64,000 bases of DNA from Halobacterium sp. DL1 (GTDB taxonomy: Archaea > Halobacteriota > Halobacteria > Halobacteriales > Halobacteriaceae), in assembly GCA_000230955.3 (NCBI GenBank), contig CP007060.1:124001-188000 (forward strand). Reading direction: 5' to 3'. Position numbers and translations under genes: made by a program. The notes beneath the pieces were generated by a model. It was not told the origin of the DNA and ran no database searches. It saw only the letters and a list, made by a program, of their open reading frames with translations. Below, in pieces: positions 1 to 7,718 of the stretch (positions within the stretch are counted from its first letter, which is position 1; every line of letters starts with the position of its first letter).

Positions 1-1
1 C

Positions 2-1483
2 TGCGTCGACGACAATCTCGACCTCGTCGACCTGACGGCCACCAACCTCGAACGCCACGACTCGCGGTTCTCGGTCACCACCGCAACGAGCGCCCGAGAT
101 GCACTCGAGCGGGTAGAGTCGATGGAAGTCGACTGCATCGTGAGCGACTACGAGATGCCGGAGACGAACGGCCTCGAACTGCTCGACGCCGTCCGCGATG
201 GCACTCCCGACCTCCCGTTCATCGTCTTCACGGGGAAGGGCAGCGAGGAGATCGCCAGCGACGCCATCACCCGCGGTGCCACCGACTACCTCCAGAAAGG
301 GGGCGGCACCGAGCAGTACGAGATTCTCGCCAACCGCGTCACGAACAGCGTCGCGAAGTACCGGCTCACGAAACAGGAACGGGCGGCCGAGAAGCGGTAC
401 CGGTCGCTGTTCGAGAACAGCCCCCTCGTCATCTGGGAGGAGGACTACTCGGCGAGCATGCAGGAGCTGGACGCGCTCACCGAGGATGTCGACGACCTCG
501 CCGCCTACCTCGACGACCACCCCGACGTCGTTCGGCGACTGATGGCGAATATCGAGGTCATCGACGTGAACGAGAACGCCCTCGACTACTACGGGGCACC
601 GTCGAAGGAGGTACTAATCGACAACCTGGAGCAGGTGTTCACCGACGACGCGTTCGAGACGATGCGGGACATGTGGGTGGCCCTCGCGGCCGGCGAGCGG
701 AACTTTCGGTGGGAGACGGTCGGCCAGACCCTGGGGGGCGACCGCAAACACGAACTCATCGAAGTCCACGTCCCCGACGAGTACAGCGACGACCTCTCGC
801 GGGTCTACGTCACGTCGATGGACATCTCCGACCGGAAAGAACAGGAGCGCGAACTCCAGGAACGGACGTCGCGGCTCGAGGAGTTCGCGAGCGTCGTCTC
901 CCACGACCTCCGGAATCCGTTGAACGTCGCCGGGGGGCGACTCGAGATGGCGCGGAGCGAGTGCGAGAGCGAGCATCTCGGTGCCGTCGCGGAGTCACTC
1001 GACCAGATGGAGACCCTCATCGAGGAGCTGCTGGCGCTCGCGCGGAACGACGAGGCGGTGGTCGCTCCGGAACCGGTGGCGCTCCGAGCGCTGGCCGAGG
1101 AGTGCTGGCAGCACACGGAGACGGCAGACGCCACCCTCGCCCTCGAGACCGACCGCACGATTCGCGCCGACAGGCGCCGCACCCAACAGCTGCTGGAGAA
1201 TCTCGTGCGGAACGCGGTCGAACACGGTGGCGAGGACGTGACCGTCACCATTGGCGACTGCGAGGACGGGTTCTACGTCGCGGACGACGGCGCCGGGATT
1301 CCGGACGGTGACGCCGAGCGAGTGCTGGTGCGTGGCTTCTCGACAGCGGCAGACGGGACGGGGCTCGGCCTGTACATCGTCACCGAGATCGTCGACAGTC
1401 ACGGCTGGGACATCGCGGTGCGCGACGGCCGTGCTGGCGGGGCTCGATTCGAGATCAGTGGCGTGGACACGACCGACCCGTAA
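2..1483 (+). CDS. Response regulator-PAS-histidine kinase hybrid (5' partial)
   Basis: The reading frame is already open at the first base, so the start lies outside the window. The visible part begins inside a receiver domain: an acidic pair (VDDN) at visible residues 2-5, the phospho-acceptor Asp about residue 49 (in IVSDYEMP) and the conserved Lys about 79 (FTGKG). A PAS-like sensor region follows (about 125-275). The HisKA H-box has its His at nt 902-904 (SHDLRNPL), and the ATPase domain shows an N-box (LVRNAVEHGG) and G-boxes (DDGAGIP, GTGLGLYIV). It is a cytosolic two-component kinase with no visible membrane segment; its signal and output partner cannot be read from the sequence. The REC-PAS-HisKA-HATPase order is common among halobacterial kinases. 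The first downstream ATG (nt 122) lies inside the receiver domain and is not the true start. Confidence 0.93.
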   Translation, partial: CVDDNLDLVDLTATNLERHDSRFSVTTATSARDALERVESMEVDCIVSDYEMPETNGLELLDAVRDGTPDLPFIVFTGKGSEEIASDAITRGATDYLQKGGGTEQYEILANRVTNSVAKYRLTKQERAAEKRYRSLFENSPLVIWEEDYSASMQELDALTEDVDDLAAYLDDHPDVVRRLMANIEVIDVNENALDYYGAPSKEVLIDNLEQVFTDDAFETMRDMWVALAAGERNFRWETVGQTLGGDRKHELIEVHVPDEYSDDLSRVYVTSMDISDRKEQERELQERTSRLEEFASVVSHDLRNPLNVAGGRLEMARSECESEHLGAVAESLDQMETLIEELLALARNDEAVVAPEPVALRALAEECWQHTETADATLALETDRTIRADRRRTQQLLENLVRNAVEHGGEDVTVTIGDCEDGFYVADDGAGIPDGDAERVLVRGFSTAADGTGLGLYIVTEIVDSHGWDIAVRDGRAGGARFEISGVDTTDP

Positions 1484-1625
1484 CCGACTGACCGAACGAC
1501 GGGCGGGTCGAGGCGGGGGTGAGGGCACGCAACGCTGCTGGGGCCCCCTCCCCGCAGCCCCTATTCTATCCTCGGCAGATGCAAGCCGGGAGCGTATGCT
1601 GGCGGAAGCCCGAGTACGACGCACT

Positions 1626-1979
1626 ATGTCACTGGCCGAGACGGTGTCCAAGATAGACCGGCTGTCCGAGGAGGAGCGGGACTGCATCGAGATCTGCAAC
1701 GAGGCCGCGGAGGTCTCGGAGTGGTGCGCCGACGAGTGTCTCGGGAGCGAGGAGATGGAGCAGTGTGCCCGTCTCTGCCGGGACATCGCGGACATCACCT
1801 CGATGCACGCCCGGTTCATGGCCCGGGGCTCGGAGTACAGCGGCCACTTCGCCGAGGCGTGCGTCGAGGCGTGTGAGGCCTGCGCGGACGAGTGCGAGAG
1901 CCACGACGCCGAGCACTGCCAGGTCACCGCGGAGGTGCTCCGGGAGTGCGCCGAGAGCTGCCGGAACATGGCGTCGTAA
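1626..1979 (+). CDS. Cysteine-rich four-helix bundle protein (DUF326/Csp-like)
   Basis: A 117-residue soluble protein with 13 cysteines spaced along predicted helices (pairs such as DCIEIC, WCADEC, QCARLC and a run in ACVEACEACADEC). This is the pattern of the DUF326 family, which includes the copper-storage proteins Csp; in those the Cys side chains face the core of a four-helix bundle and bind many Cu(I) ions. Copper binding is inferred from the family. The ATG at 1626 is chosen because family members begin close to the SLAETVSKID segment; an in-frame ATG at 1596 would add ten residues. A TATA-like ctattctatc lies near 1561. It is transcribed away from the histidine kinase with a gap of about 140 nt, so it is probably a separate unit. 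Confidence 0.85.
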   Translation: MSLAETVSKIDRLSEEERDCIEICNEAAEVSEWCADECLGSEEMEQCARLCRDIADITSMHARFMARGSEYSGHFAEACVEACEACADECESHDAEHCQVTAEVLRECAESCRNMAS

Positions 1980-2184
1980 CCGCCCCACTCGCGCTCCCCG
2001 AACAGAAGCAGAACGCGACGCGGTCCCCCCGCCACTTCTTGCAGTGGAGTTCCACCCCTCTAGTCGTACGGGGACGTCAAAACTCTCGTGACCGCCGCGT
2101 TCGTCGGCGGGTTGCTCGCTCGATTGCGGACTCTGTGGTACCGAACCCGGCCTGCCGCGATACGGGACCTCGCGTCGTTCCCCG

Positions 2185-2844
2185 TCAGTCGGCCTGTACG
2201 GGAACCGCAACCTCGTTCGTGCGGAGGAACGGGAGGGTGCCCGGGGAGTCGTAGCCGAGGAAGAACGGGTCGCCGGTCGGCTCGATGCCGTGCTCGTCCA
2301 GGCGCTCCAGCAGTCGCCGCTCGTTGTCGCGGATGCGGCCGACGGTCGGCCGCCAGGAGAACCCCCGGACTGCGAGCGTCCGCGCCGGCTCGGTCACGAG
2401 GGAGACGTCGGGATCGGTGGGCTCCGGCGCGGTCTCGGGCGTGTACTCGTTGGGTAGATAGAACGCCATCCGGACGTCCTCGTCGGTCGACGGTCCGTCA
2501 GCCCCGGGCAGCATCGCTGTCGGGCTGACGCGGACGGGCGCCGTCATCGGGATTCGGGCCGCCTCCATCCGGACGGGCGCGGTCATCTCGATGTTCCGCT
2601 CGCCGGCGTTCTCGTCGCTGATGTAGCCGAACAGCCGCGAGAACGCTTCCCGCCGGTCCCCGGCGGTGGTCTCGACGGCGACCGCCTCCGGGTAGCGCCG
2701 CAGTTCGACGCCGTCGAGCGCGAGTACGGTCTCGTAGTCGAGTTGCTCGGTCTGGCGGGACCGGTACGTCACGGCCGCAGAGGCGAGCGCCGCCGTGACT
2801 ACGACTCCGGTGGCCGCAGCCAGGAGTCTGGTGGAGTTACGCAC
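2185..2844 (-). CDS. SOUL family heme-binding-like protein
   Basis: A 219-residue protein with an N-terminal hydrophobic segment (about 7-27), which looks like an uncleaved membrane anchor or signal, followed by a SOUL/HEBP domain. Family signatures include YETVLALDGVELRRYP near the start of the domain, EAFSRLFGYI, the repeated MTAPVR motif (two copies), and a C-terminal FLRTNEVAVPV strand. SOUL proteins bind heme or related tetrapyrroles in some organisms, but the heme ligand is not conserved across the family, so heme binding is not assured here. A TATA-like gcttattctcc (minus strand, about 2862-2871) lies upstream of the start. The gene is convergent with the DUF326 gene. Confidence 0.85.
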   Translation of the reverse strand: MRNSTRLLAAATGVVVTAALASAAVTYRSRQTEQLDYETVLALDGVELRRYPEAVAVETTAGDRREAFSRLFGYISDENAGERNIEMTAPVRMEAARIPMTAPVRVSPTAMLPGADGPSTDEDVRMAFYLPNEYTPETAPEPTDPDVSLVTEPARTLAVRGFSWRPTVGRIRDNERRLLERLDEHGIEPTGDPFFLGYDSPGTLPFLRTNEVAVPVQAD

Positions 2845-2957
2845 ACGAGTCGTAGGGCTCTGAGGAGAATAAGCGTTCAGTCGGAGCGGCCCACCGGAAC
2901 CCCGCGTTCCGGCGCCCGCGGCTGCGCTGATTCCACAGTCGGGTCGCGGTCGAGTCG

Positions 2958-4238
2958 TCAGTTCGCCGCGGCGACCGCCGACACGTCGACGGTGAGCGTC
3001 TCGCCATCGCTCGTCACCGTCAGTTCGGAGTCCACGCTCGCGTTCGCCGGCACCTCGACGGTCAGCTCGCCGTCGGCGTTCGTCTCGCCGACGACCTCGC
3101 CGTCTACGGCGACAGTGGCGTTCTCGACGGCCTCACCGTCGCCGTCGGTCACGACGACAGTCGCGTTCTCGCCCGCGGTGAACGAGCCCTCGAGCGCGAC
3201 GGCGAGGTCCACCGACGCGTTCGTCCCGTCGTCGCTGTCGTCCGCCTCGCTGTCCTCGCTCTCGCCGAACTCCAGTTCGAGTTCGGCCTCACCCTCGCCG
3301 TGTTCGCTGCTCTCGACCGTGGTGGCCGTCAGTTCGAACTCCTCGACGTCGGCGGGCACCTGGACGGTCGCGGTGCCGTTCGCGTCCGTCGTGGCGACGA
3401 CCTCACCGTCGACGCGAACCTCGGCGTTCGCGACGGCCTCGCCGCCCTTCGTGACCTTCACGGTCGCGTTCTCGCCGGCCGAGACGTTCCCGACGACGCT
3501 CGCGCGAAGTTCCCGCTCGCCCTTCTCGCCGTCACCGCCGACGACGTCGATGGGAACGTCGGTGCCGGACTCGCTGGCGACCGGCTTCAGGATGAACTTC
3601 CCGCCGTTGCCCGCCTCGAAGACGGTGATGTCGAAGACGAAGTTCACGTTGCCCGCGCTCGTCACCTCCACGTTCTTGTTGAGGTGGAGCTTCTGGGAGG
3701 GGAGTTTGACGTTCACTTGCTCGCCGGTCTTCAGCGTGCCGTTGACCTCGCCCACGTGGACGAAGACCGTCTCGTACTCGCCCGACGGCACGCTGAGGTT
3801 GCCCAGCAGCGTGGCGTTGTCGCCCTGGAGTTCGGTCAGGTCGACGGTCCGCGAGTCGACGTCGCGCTCGACCCACTCGCCGTCAGACTCGTTGGTCTCC
3901 GTCTCTTCGACCGCTGTCTCGTTCGCCGCCGTCTCGTCACTCTCGGCCTCGTCGTCCGTGGTCTCGGTCACCGTCGTGGCGTCCGAAGACGCGTTGCCGG
4001 ACGCCGCCGCGTCGCCGTCGGCCTCGGCCTTCTTGAAGCCGACGCTCGTGACGGTCACGTTCAGGTGTGCGAACTGTTCGATAGCGTTCTGCTCGTCGCT
4101 CACGTAGAACTGGACGGTGCCGCTGTCGCCGTCGCTCGTCGCGCCGGGGCTGGACGCGCCCGGTCCCGCGATGCCGCCGGCACAGCCGGCGAGCACGACC
4201 AGTGCGGCGACCAGTACGGTCGGTAGAGTGTGGCTCAT
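2958..4238 (-). CDS. DUF4382 lipoprotein with two Ig-like repeats
   Basis: A 426-residue secreted lipoprotein. The N-terminus carries a signal peptide ending in a lipobox, LAGC, with the lipidated Cys at residue 19. Residues about 40-210 match DUF4382 (VQFYVSDEQNAIEQFAHLNVTVTSV, then a region rich in Glu/Asp and Thr, then VHVGEVNGTLK). Two similar beta-sandwich repeats follow (about 235-300 and 340-420), each with GENATV, a central DGEVV and a closing VPA segment, like carboxypeptidase-regulatory or Ig-like modules. The protein is very acidic and is expected to face the outside of the cell. Its ligand is unknown. A TATA-like cctttacg (minus strand) sits about 27-34 nt upstream of the ATG. Confidence 0.85.
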   Translation of the reverse strand: MSHTLPTVLVAALVVLAGCAGGIAGPGASSPGATSDGDSGTVQFYVSDEQNAIEQFAHLNVTVTSVGFKKAEADGDAAASGNASSDATTVTETTDDEAESDETAANETAVEETETNESDGEWVERDVDSRTVDLTELQGDNATLLGNLSVPSGEYETVFVHVGEVNGTLKTGEQVNVKLPSQKLHLNKNVEVTSAGNVNFVFDITVFEAGNGGKFILKPVASESGTDVPIDVVGGDGEKGERELRASVVGNVSAGENATVKVTKGGEAVANAEVRVDGEVVATTDANGTATVQVPADVEEFELTATTVESSEHGEGEAELELEFGESEDSEADDSDDGTNASVDLAVALEGSFTAGENATVVVTDGDGEAVENATVAVDGEVVGETNADGELTVEVPANASVDSELTVTSDGETLTVDVSAVAAAN

Positions 4239-4446
4239 TGCACTCGGGGCCAGACGCCCACGCCACGTAAAGGGGGAACGCCCTGAAGCGGAATTTCACC
4301 GCCGAGCCGCCGAATCAATCCCGATTAACGCCACTTTACTGGCCGCGTACCGTCAGCGCCTCGGTCGAGGCCGGTTCGCGCTCGGGGCGCTCGGCGCGCG
4401 ACGACGCGAACGCCCTCCTGCGGTCTCGCGCGCACGCGGAACGTGG

Positions 4447-4459
4447 GGCTTTTTATTCC
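4447..4459 (+). promoter_or_regulatory. TATA element of pcna
   Basis: The T-rich block ctttttattccc sits about 27 nt before the ATG at 4482, the spacing of an archaeal TATA box for a leaderless transcript. It supports 4482 as the pcna start rather than the upstream in-frame codon at 4443, which would lie upstream of the predicted transcript start. Confidence 0.6.
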
Positions 4460-4481
4460 CGGATTTCGTAGCCGTTCCCAT

Positions 4482-5225
4482 ATGTTCAAGGCGATTGTGA
4501 GCGCCGACACGCTCCGGGAAACACTCGACTCCGTGAGCGTGCTGGTGGACGAGTGCAAGATCCACCTCGACGAGGACGGCATCTCCATCCGCGCCGTCGA
4601 CCCCGCGAACGTCGGCATGGTCGACCTCGACCTCGGGGCCGCCGCGTTCGAGTCCTACGAGGCCGACGGCGGCATCATCGGCGTCAACCTCTCCCGACTC
4701 GAAGACATCGCGGGCATGGCCGACGCCGGCCAACTCGTCCAGCTCGAACTCGACGAGGAGACCCGCAAGCTCCACATCCAGATCGAGGGCCTCGAGTACA
4801 CGCTCGCGCTCATCGACCCCGACTCCATCCGACAGGAGCCCGACATCCCGGACCTCGACCTCTCCGCGCACGTCGTCGTCGAGGGCAAAGACATCGACCG
4901 CGCCGTCCGCGCCGCCGACATGGTCTCCGACCACATCGCGCTCGGCGTCGACACCGCCGACGAACTGTTCTACGTCGACGCGGCGGGCGACACGGACGAC
5001 GTCCACCTCGAACTCACCCGCGACCAGCTCATCGACCTGGAGGCGGGCGACGCCCACAGCCTGTTCAGCCTCGACTACCTCAAGGACATGAACAAGGCCA
5101 TCCCGAAGGACGCGGAGGTCGAACTCGAACTCGGCGACGAGTACCCCGTCAAACTCCACTTCGACATCGCGGAAGCCCAGGGCCACGTGACGTACATGCT
5201 GGCGCCGCGGATTCAATCAGACTAA
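4482..5225 (+). CDS. pcn: DNA polymerase sliding clamp PCNA
   Basis: A 247-residue protein with the two-domain PCNA fold, the usual length for archaeal PCNA. Seen: N-terminus [19 protein letters not shown], the conserved segment [21 protein letters not shown] near residues 27-46, [11 protein letters not shown], and a C-terminal [10 protein letters not shown] strand, which in this family carries part of the PIP-motif docking surface. It forms a homotrimeric ring that tethers DNA polymerases, FEN1, ligase and RFC-loaded partners to DNA. Like other halophilic clamps it is highly acidic. The next gene on the same strand is an unrelated A+T-rich orphan beyond a repeat, so pcn is probably monocistronic. 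Confidence 0.98.
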   Translation: MFKAIVSADTLRETLDSVSVLVDECKIHLDEDGISIRAVDPANVGMVDLDLGAAAFESYEADGGIIGVNLSRLEDIAGMADAGQLVQLELDEETRKLHIQIEGLEYTLALIDPDSIRQEPDIPDLDLSAHVVVEGKDIDRAVRAADMVSDHIALGVDTADELFYVDAAGDTDDVHLELTRDQLIDLEAGDAHSLFSLDYLKDMNKAIPKDAEVELELGDEYPVKLHFDIAEAQGHVTYMLAPRIQSD

Positions 5226-5415
5226 CGGACCTTTTGCTGCGCTCGTTCGAGCGCTTCGCGCTCTTCACTCGCTGGCAAAAGCTACGCTAAAAGCACTCCT
5301 CCTTCGCTTCACTTCGTTCCGCTCAGTCGTCGGCCTCCGCTCACTCACTGCGTTCGTTCGCGGAGTGAACCGCGACCCTCGGGTTCTCCGAACCGCTCGG
5401 GCCGCGGATGCTCGC
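5226..5415 (-). repeat. Intergenic repeat family A, copy 1
   Basis: It begins directly after the pcna stop with a T-run (ccttttgctgcgctcg), continues with alternating gcgctcg/cgagcgc inverted motifs, then ggcaaaagctacgctaaaagcactcctcc, cggcctccgctcactcactg and gcggatgctcgc. The reverse complement aligns along its length with the repeats at 30438-30604 and 42803-43001. The edge next to the stop codon holds the T-run, so it may also serve as the pcna terminator. Confidence 0.75.
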
Positions 5416-5505
5416 TCCAGTTACTGCAACAAGTGCACGCCGTTTCTGTGAATATCGCCTTGAGGGAGTAACACTTTCTAGCAGGTTTCCGTACACTCGG
5501 TTTAG

Positions 5506-6282
5506 ATGGCGCTTCCGGTTGGAATCACTCTGAGACAAATCACCGTTCTCGGAGTCTTAGGCAGTGCTGCGACGCTCGGCCTGTCAAAATTATGGGATTG
5601 GTGGCGTGACCACGTCAAGGCTCGACGAGAGCGTGTGTATAATTGGCACCGTGATTTACAAGGCCTATTTTCTGATGTCATTTCGGTTGGTCAACGTCTC
5701 AGGGTTAGAGAGCGGACTGGAGTTGATCCCAGTGAGCTGAAGGAACTGATTCCGGTCGCGTCCGATTTGGACGCTGAGGTAACCACACCACCGTCAGGGG
5801 TGAAACGAATGGTTGACGCGGCCGTCTTCAATGATGTGCAGAAGGCTGCCGGTCTTGTGTATCATTTTGTTCATCTCTCAGAACCTGAGCAGGATGAGGA
5901 ATCCGTTGCTGGGATAATGCGACATCAATACGGCCTGCTTCAGGTGTTAGATTTGGATACAGATGTAGAAATGGGGAGAGTGTTGGATGCAATCGGGGAG
6001 GTGGCTAAACCTGAGGATGTAGATGTTTCTCAAGAAGAGGCGGAACAGATTCTAAACCGGTTTGAAGAAGAGGCGAACCGCCGGATGGAAGAAGCCAATG
6101 AGATGACCGTTGATGAACTCATGCAGTTGCCTTGGGAGGAAGTTGACCAAGTGGTATCCGAGGAAGCACGTAGAGAGTTGGTGAAGTTCTCTGTTGAACA
6201 ATATTATGAGAAGGCAGTGGTTGAGGTGCCGCGAAAGGCTCGAAGTAGGTTGCAGGATTCGCAGGAAAACCTGTTCGAATAG
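5506..6282 (+). CDS. Orphan membrane-anchored protein of low G+C content
   Basis: A 258-residue protein I do not recognise. It has one probable transmembrane segment near the N-terminus (about 10-30, ITVLGVLGSAATLGLSKLW), then a basic stretch (RDHVKARRERV) and a mainly helical, Glu-rich cytoplasmic part with coiled-coil character around residues 175-220 (EEAEQILNRFEEEANRRMEE). Codon use is clearly unlike its neighbours: many A/T third positions (tta, aat, gat, gaa) against almost exclusively G/C in adjacent genes. That composition suggests recent transfer, possibly from a plasmid or virus. It lies between repeat A copy 1 and the HD gene. No catalytic motif was found, and no function is proposed. 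Confidence 0.75.
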   Translation: MALPVGITLRQITVLGVLGSAATLGLSKLWDWWRDHVKARRERVYNWHRDLQGLFSDVISVGQRLRVRERTGVDPSELKELIPVASDLDAEVTTPPSGVKRMVDAAVFNDVQKAAGLVYHFVHLSEPEQDEESVAGIMRHQYGLLQVLDLDTDVEMGRVLDAIGEVAKPEDVDVSQEEAEQILNRFEEEANRRMEEANEMTVDELMQLPWEEVDQVVSEEARRELVKFSVEQYYEKAVVEVPRKARSRLQDSQENLFE

Positions 6283-6297
6283 TCCCTCCCCAGACCG

Positions 6298-6978
6298 CTA
6301 CTTACGCCCCCCGTACCACTCCTTCTCGAAGCGTTCCGCGAACTCCTCGAGGAACGCGTGGCGTTCGGCGGCGATGTCCCTCCCCGTCTCTGTGTTCATG
6401 TTCTCGTGGAGGCGCAGGAGTTTCGCGTGGAAGTGGTGGTACGTGCTCGCCGGGCCGTCGTGGTCGTCGTGGCCGTCCTTCCGGTAGGGGTCGTCGGGGT
6501 CCGGGAGCGGGCGGTCGGGATCCCAGAGGAGGTTGCCGTGGGCGCCGCCGAACTGGAACGCGCGGGCGACGCCGACGGCGCCGATGGCGTCGAGGTTGTC
6601 CGCGTCCTGGAGCACCTCGGCTTCGAGGGTCTCAGCAGTCAGCGGGTCGTCCTCGAAACTGTACTCCTCGTGGACGGCGACGCAGTGACAGATCGGGTCG
6701 ACGAGTTCTGGGGGAACGTCGGCGTCCGCGAGAATCTCTCGGATTTCCGGGAGCGTCTCTTCGGGGTGCGTGAAGCCGTCGCCGCGCACGCGGTGGAGGT
6801 CGTGGACGAGCGCCGCGCCCCCGACGACGCGTGGGTCAGCGCCCTCCGCCTCGGCGATGCGGGTGCCGACGCGGTTGACGCGCCACGCGTGGTGGAGGTC
6901 GTGGCCCGAGGCGTCACCGCCGAGGTGGGCGGCCATCTCGCTCGCGACACGGTCGAACAGCGAGTCGTCACTCGTCAT
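6298..6978 (-). CDS. HD domain phosphohydrolase
   Basis: A 226-residue soluble protein with a metal-dependent HD domain. Metal-binding signatures in order: His26/His30 (GHDLHHAWRV), the His59-Asp60 pair (LVHDLHR), His98/His103 (CHCVAVHEE) and Asp125/Asp127 (LQDADNLD). This arrangement matches the YedJ/YpgQ-like HD hydrolases, several of which act on nucleotides or nucleotide-like pyrophosphates. Its own substrate cannot be inferred. It ends 15 nt from the orphan gene's stop (convergent) and begins about 30 nt from the 3' end of the phosphatidylserine-decarboxylase-like gene on the same strand, so the two could be co-transcribed. Confidence 0.9.
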   Translation of the reverse strand: MTSDDSLFDRVASEMAAHLGGDASGHDLHHAWRVNRVGTRIAEAEGADPRVVGGAALVHDLHRVRGDGFTHPEETLPEIREILADADVPPELVDPICHCVAVHEEYSFEDDPLTAETLEAEVLQDADNLDAIGAVGVARAFQFGGAHGNLLWDPDRPLPDPDDPYRKDGHDDHDGPASTYHHFHAKLLRLHENMNTETGRDIAAERHAFLEEFAERFEKEWYGGRK

Positions 6979-7008
6979 GCGGGAAGGTTCAGCGACGCGG
7001 CGTAAAAC

Positions 7009-7635
7009 TCACTCGACGAGTGGGGGCCGCTCGATGGGGCGGCCGGTGTGGGTGGCCAGCACCGTCTCTCCGGCCTGCACCGTGTCGCCCTCCTCGACCA
7101 CGAGGTCTTCGCGGTCGTACTCCCGTGGGAGGAGGACGTCCGCGCGACTGCCGAAGGAGACGTGGCCGATGCGGTCGCCGCGAGCGAGTTCGTCGCCGGC
7201 CTCGACGTAGGGGTGGATGCGGCGGGCGAACGCGCCCGCGATGAGCACCACCTCGAACTCGCCGCAGTCGACGCGGACGCGCTCGTTGCGGTCGGAGTCC
7301 TTGTCGAAGGCCGGGCGGTGGCCGCCCGCGCGGTGCGTGACGCTCTCGACGGTGCCGTCGAGGGGCGCGCGGTTCACGTGCACGTCGGTGACGTTCATGA
7401 ACACGCCGACGCGGACGCGGCCGTCCTCTTCGCGAATCACGGACACCTTCCCATCGGCTGGCGAGACGACGCCCTCGTGTGGCGGCGTGCGCTCCGGGTC
7501 GCGGTGGAACCAGACCACGAACCCGGAGACGGCCAGCGCGAGCACGCCCCACAGCGACGACGCGGCGAGGAGCGCGAGGCCGACGACTGCCGACGGGAGC
7601 GCGTACACCCACATCCAGGAACCGCGAGCGAACAT
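7009..7635 (-). CDS. pssD: Archaetidylserine decarboxylase (PssD/short PSD family)
   Basis: A 208-residue membrane-associated proenzyme of the short phosphatidylserine decarboxylase family. Residues about 8-42 form two hydrophobic segments; then come WFHRDPER, SPADGKV, the MNVTDVHVNRAP block, and the FGSR motif (Gly162-Ser163) where family members cleave themselves to create the pyruvoyl group. Haloarchaeal homologues decarboxylate archaetidylserine to archaetidylethanolamine and, with PssA, support archaeosortase (ArtA)-dependent lipid anchoring of surface proteins; that role is inferred from the family. The ATG at 7635 is chosen because an upstream in-frame ATG adds 42 Arg/Pro-rich residues and overlaps the priL promoter. 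Divergent from priL. Confidence 0.88.
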   Translation of the reverse strand: MFARGSWMWVYALPSAVVGLALLAASSLWGVLALAVSGFVVWFHRDPERTPPHEGVVSPADGKVSVIREEDGRVRVGVFMNVTDVHVNRAPLDGTVESVTHRAGGHRPAFDKDSDRNERVRVDCGEFEVVLIAGAFARRIHPYVEAGDELARGDRIGHVSFGSRADVLLPREYDREDLVVEEGDTVQAGETVLATHTGRPIERPPLVE

Positions 7636-7683
7636 ACCTGTACTACGACGGCCAGCGCCGATAGCCCTTCGGTCGGGAGCGGG

Positions 7684-7692
7684 GCGTTTATC
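7684..7692 (+). promoter_or_regulatory. TATA element of priL
   Basis: The sequence cgtttatcg is centred about 30 nt before the ATG at 7719 in otherwise G+C-rich DNA. That spacing favours 7719 over the GTG three codons upstream (7710). Confidence 0.5.
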
Positions 7693-7718
7693 GGGCCTCG
7701 CTCGCAAGGGTGTCAGCG

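Noticed and set aside
122-1483. Kinase start at the first visible ATG (122)
   Set aside because: The frame continues upstream to the first base and encodes the acidic N-terminal part of the receiver domain, so the real start lies before the window.
2031-2062. Replication origin ORB element
   Set aside because: The tgg/cca palindrome recalls haloarchaeal origin-box words, but the G-rich flank and repeated boxes are missing and no orc1/cdc6 gene is present.
5506-6282. Mobile element or provirus remnant
   Set aside because: Only base composition suggests transfer. No integrase, transposase, attachment repeat or viral motif was found.
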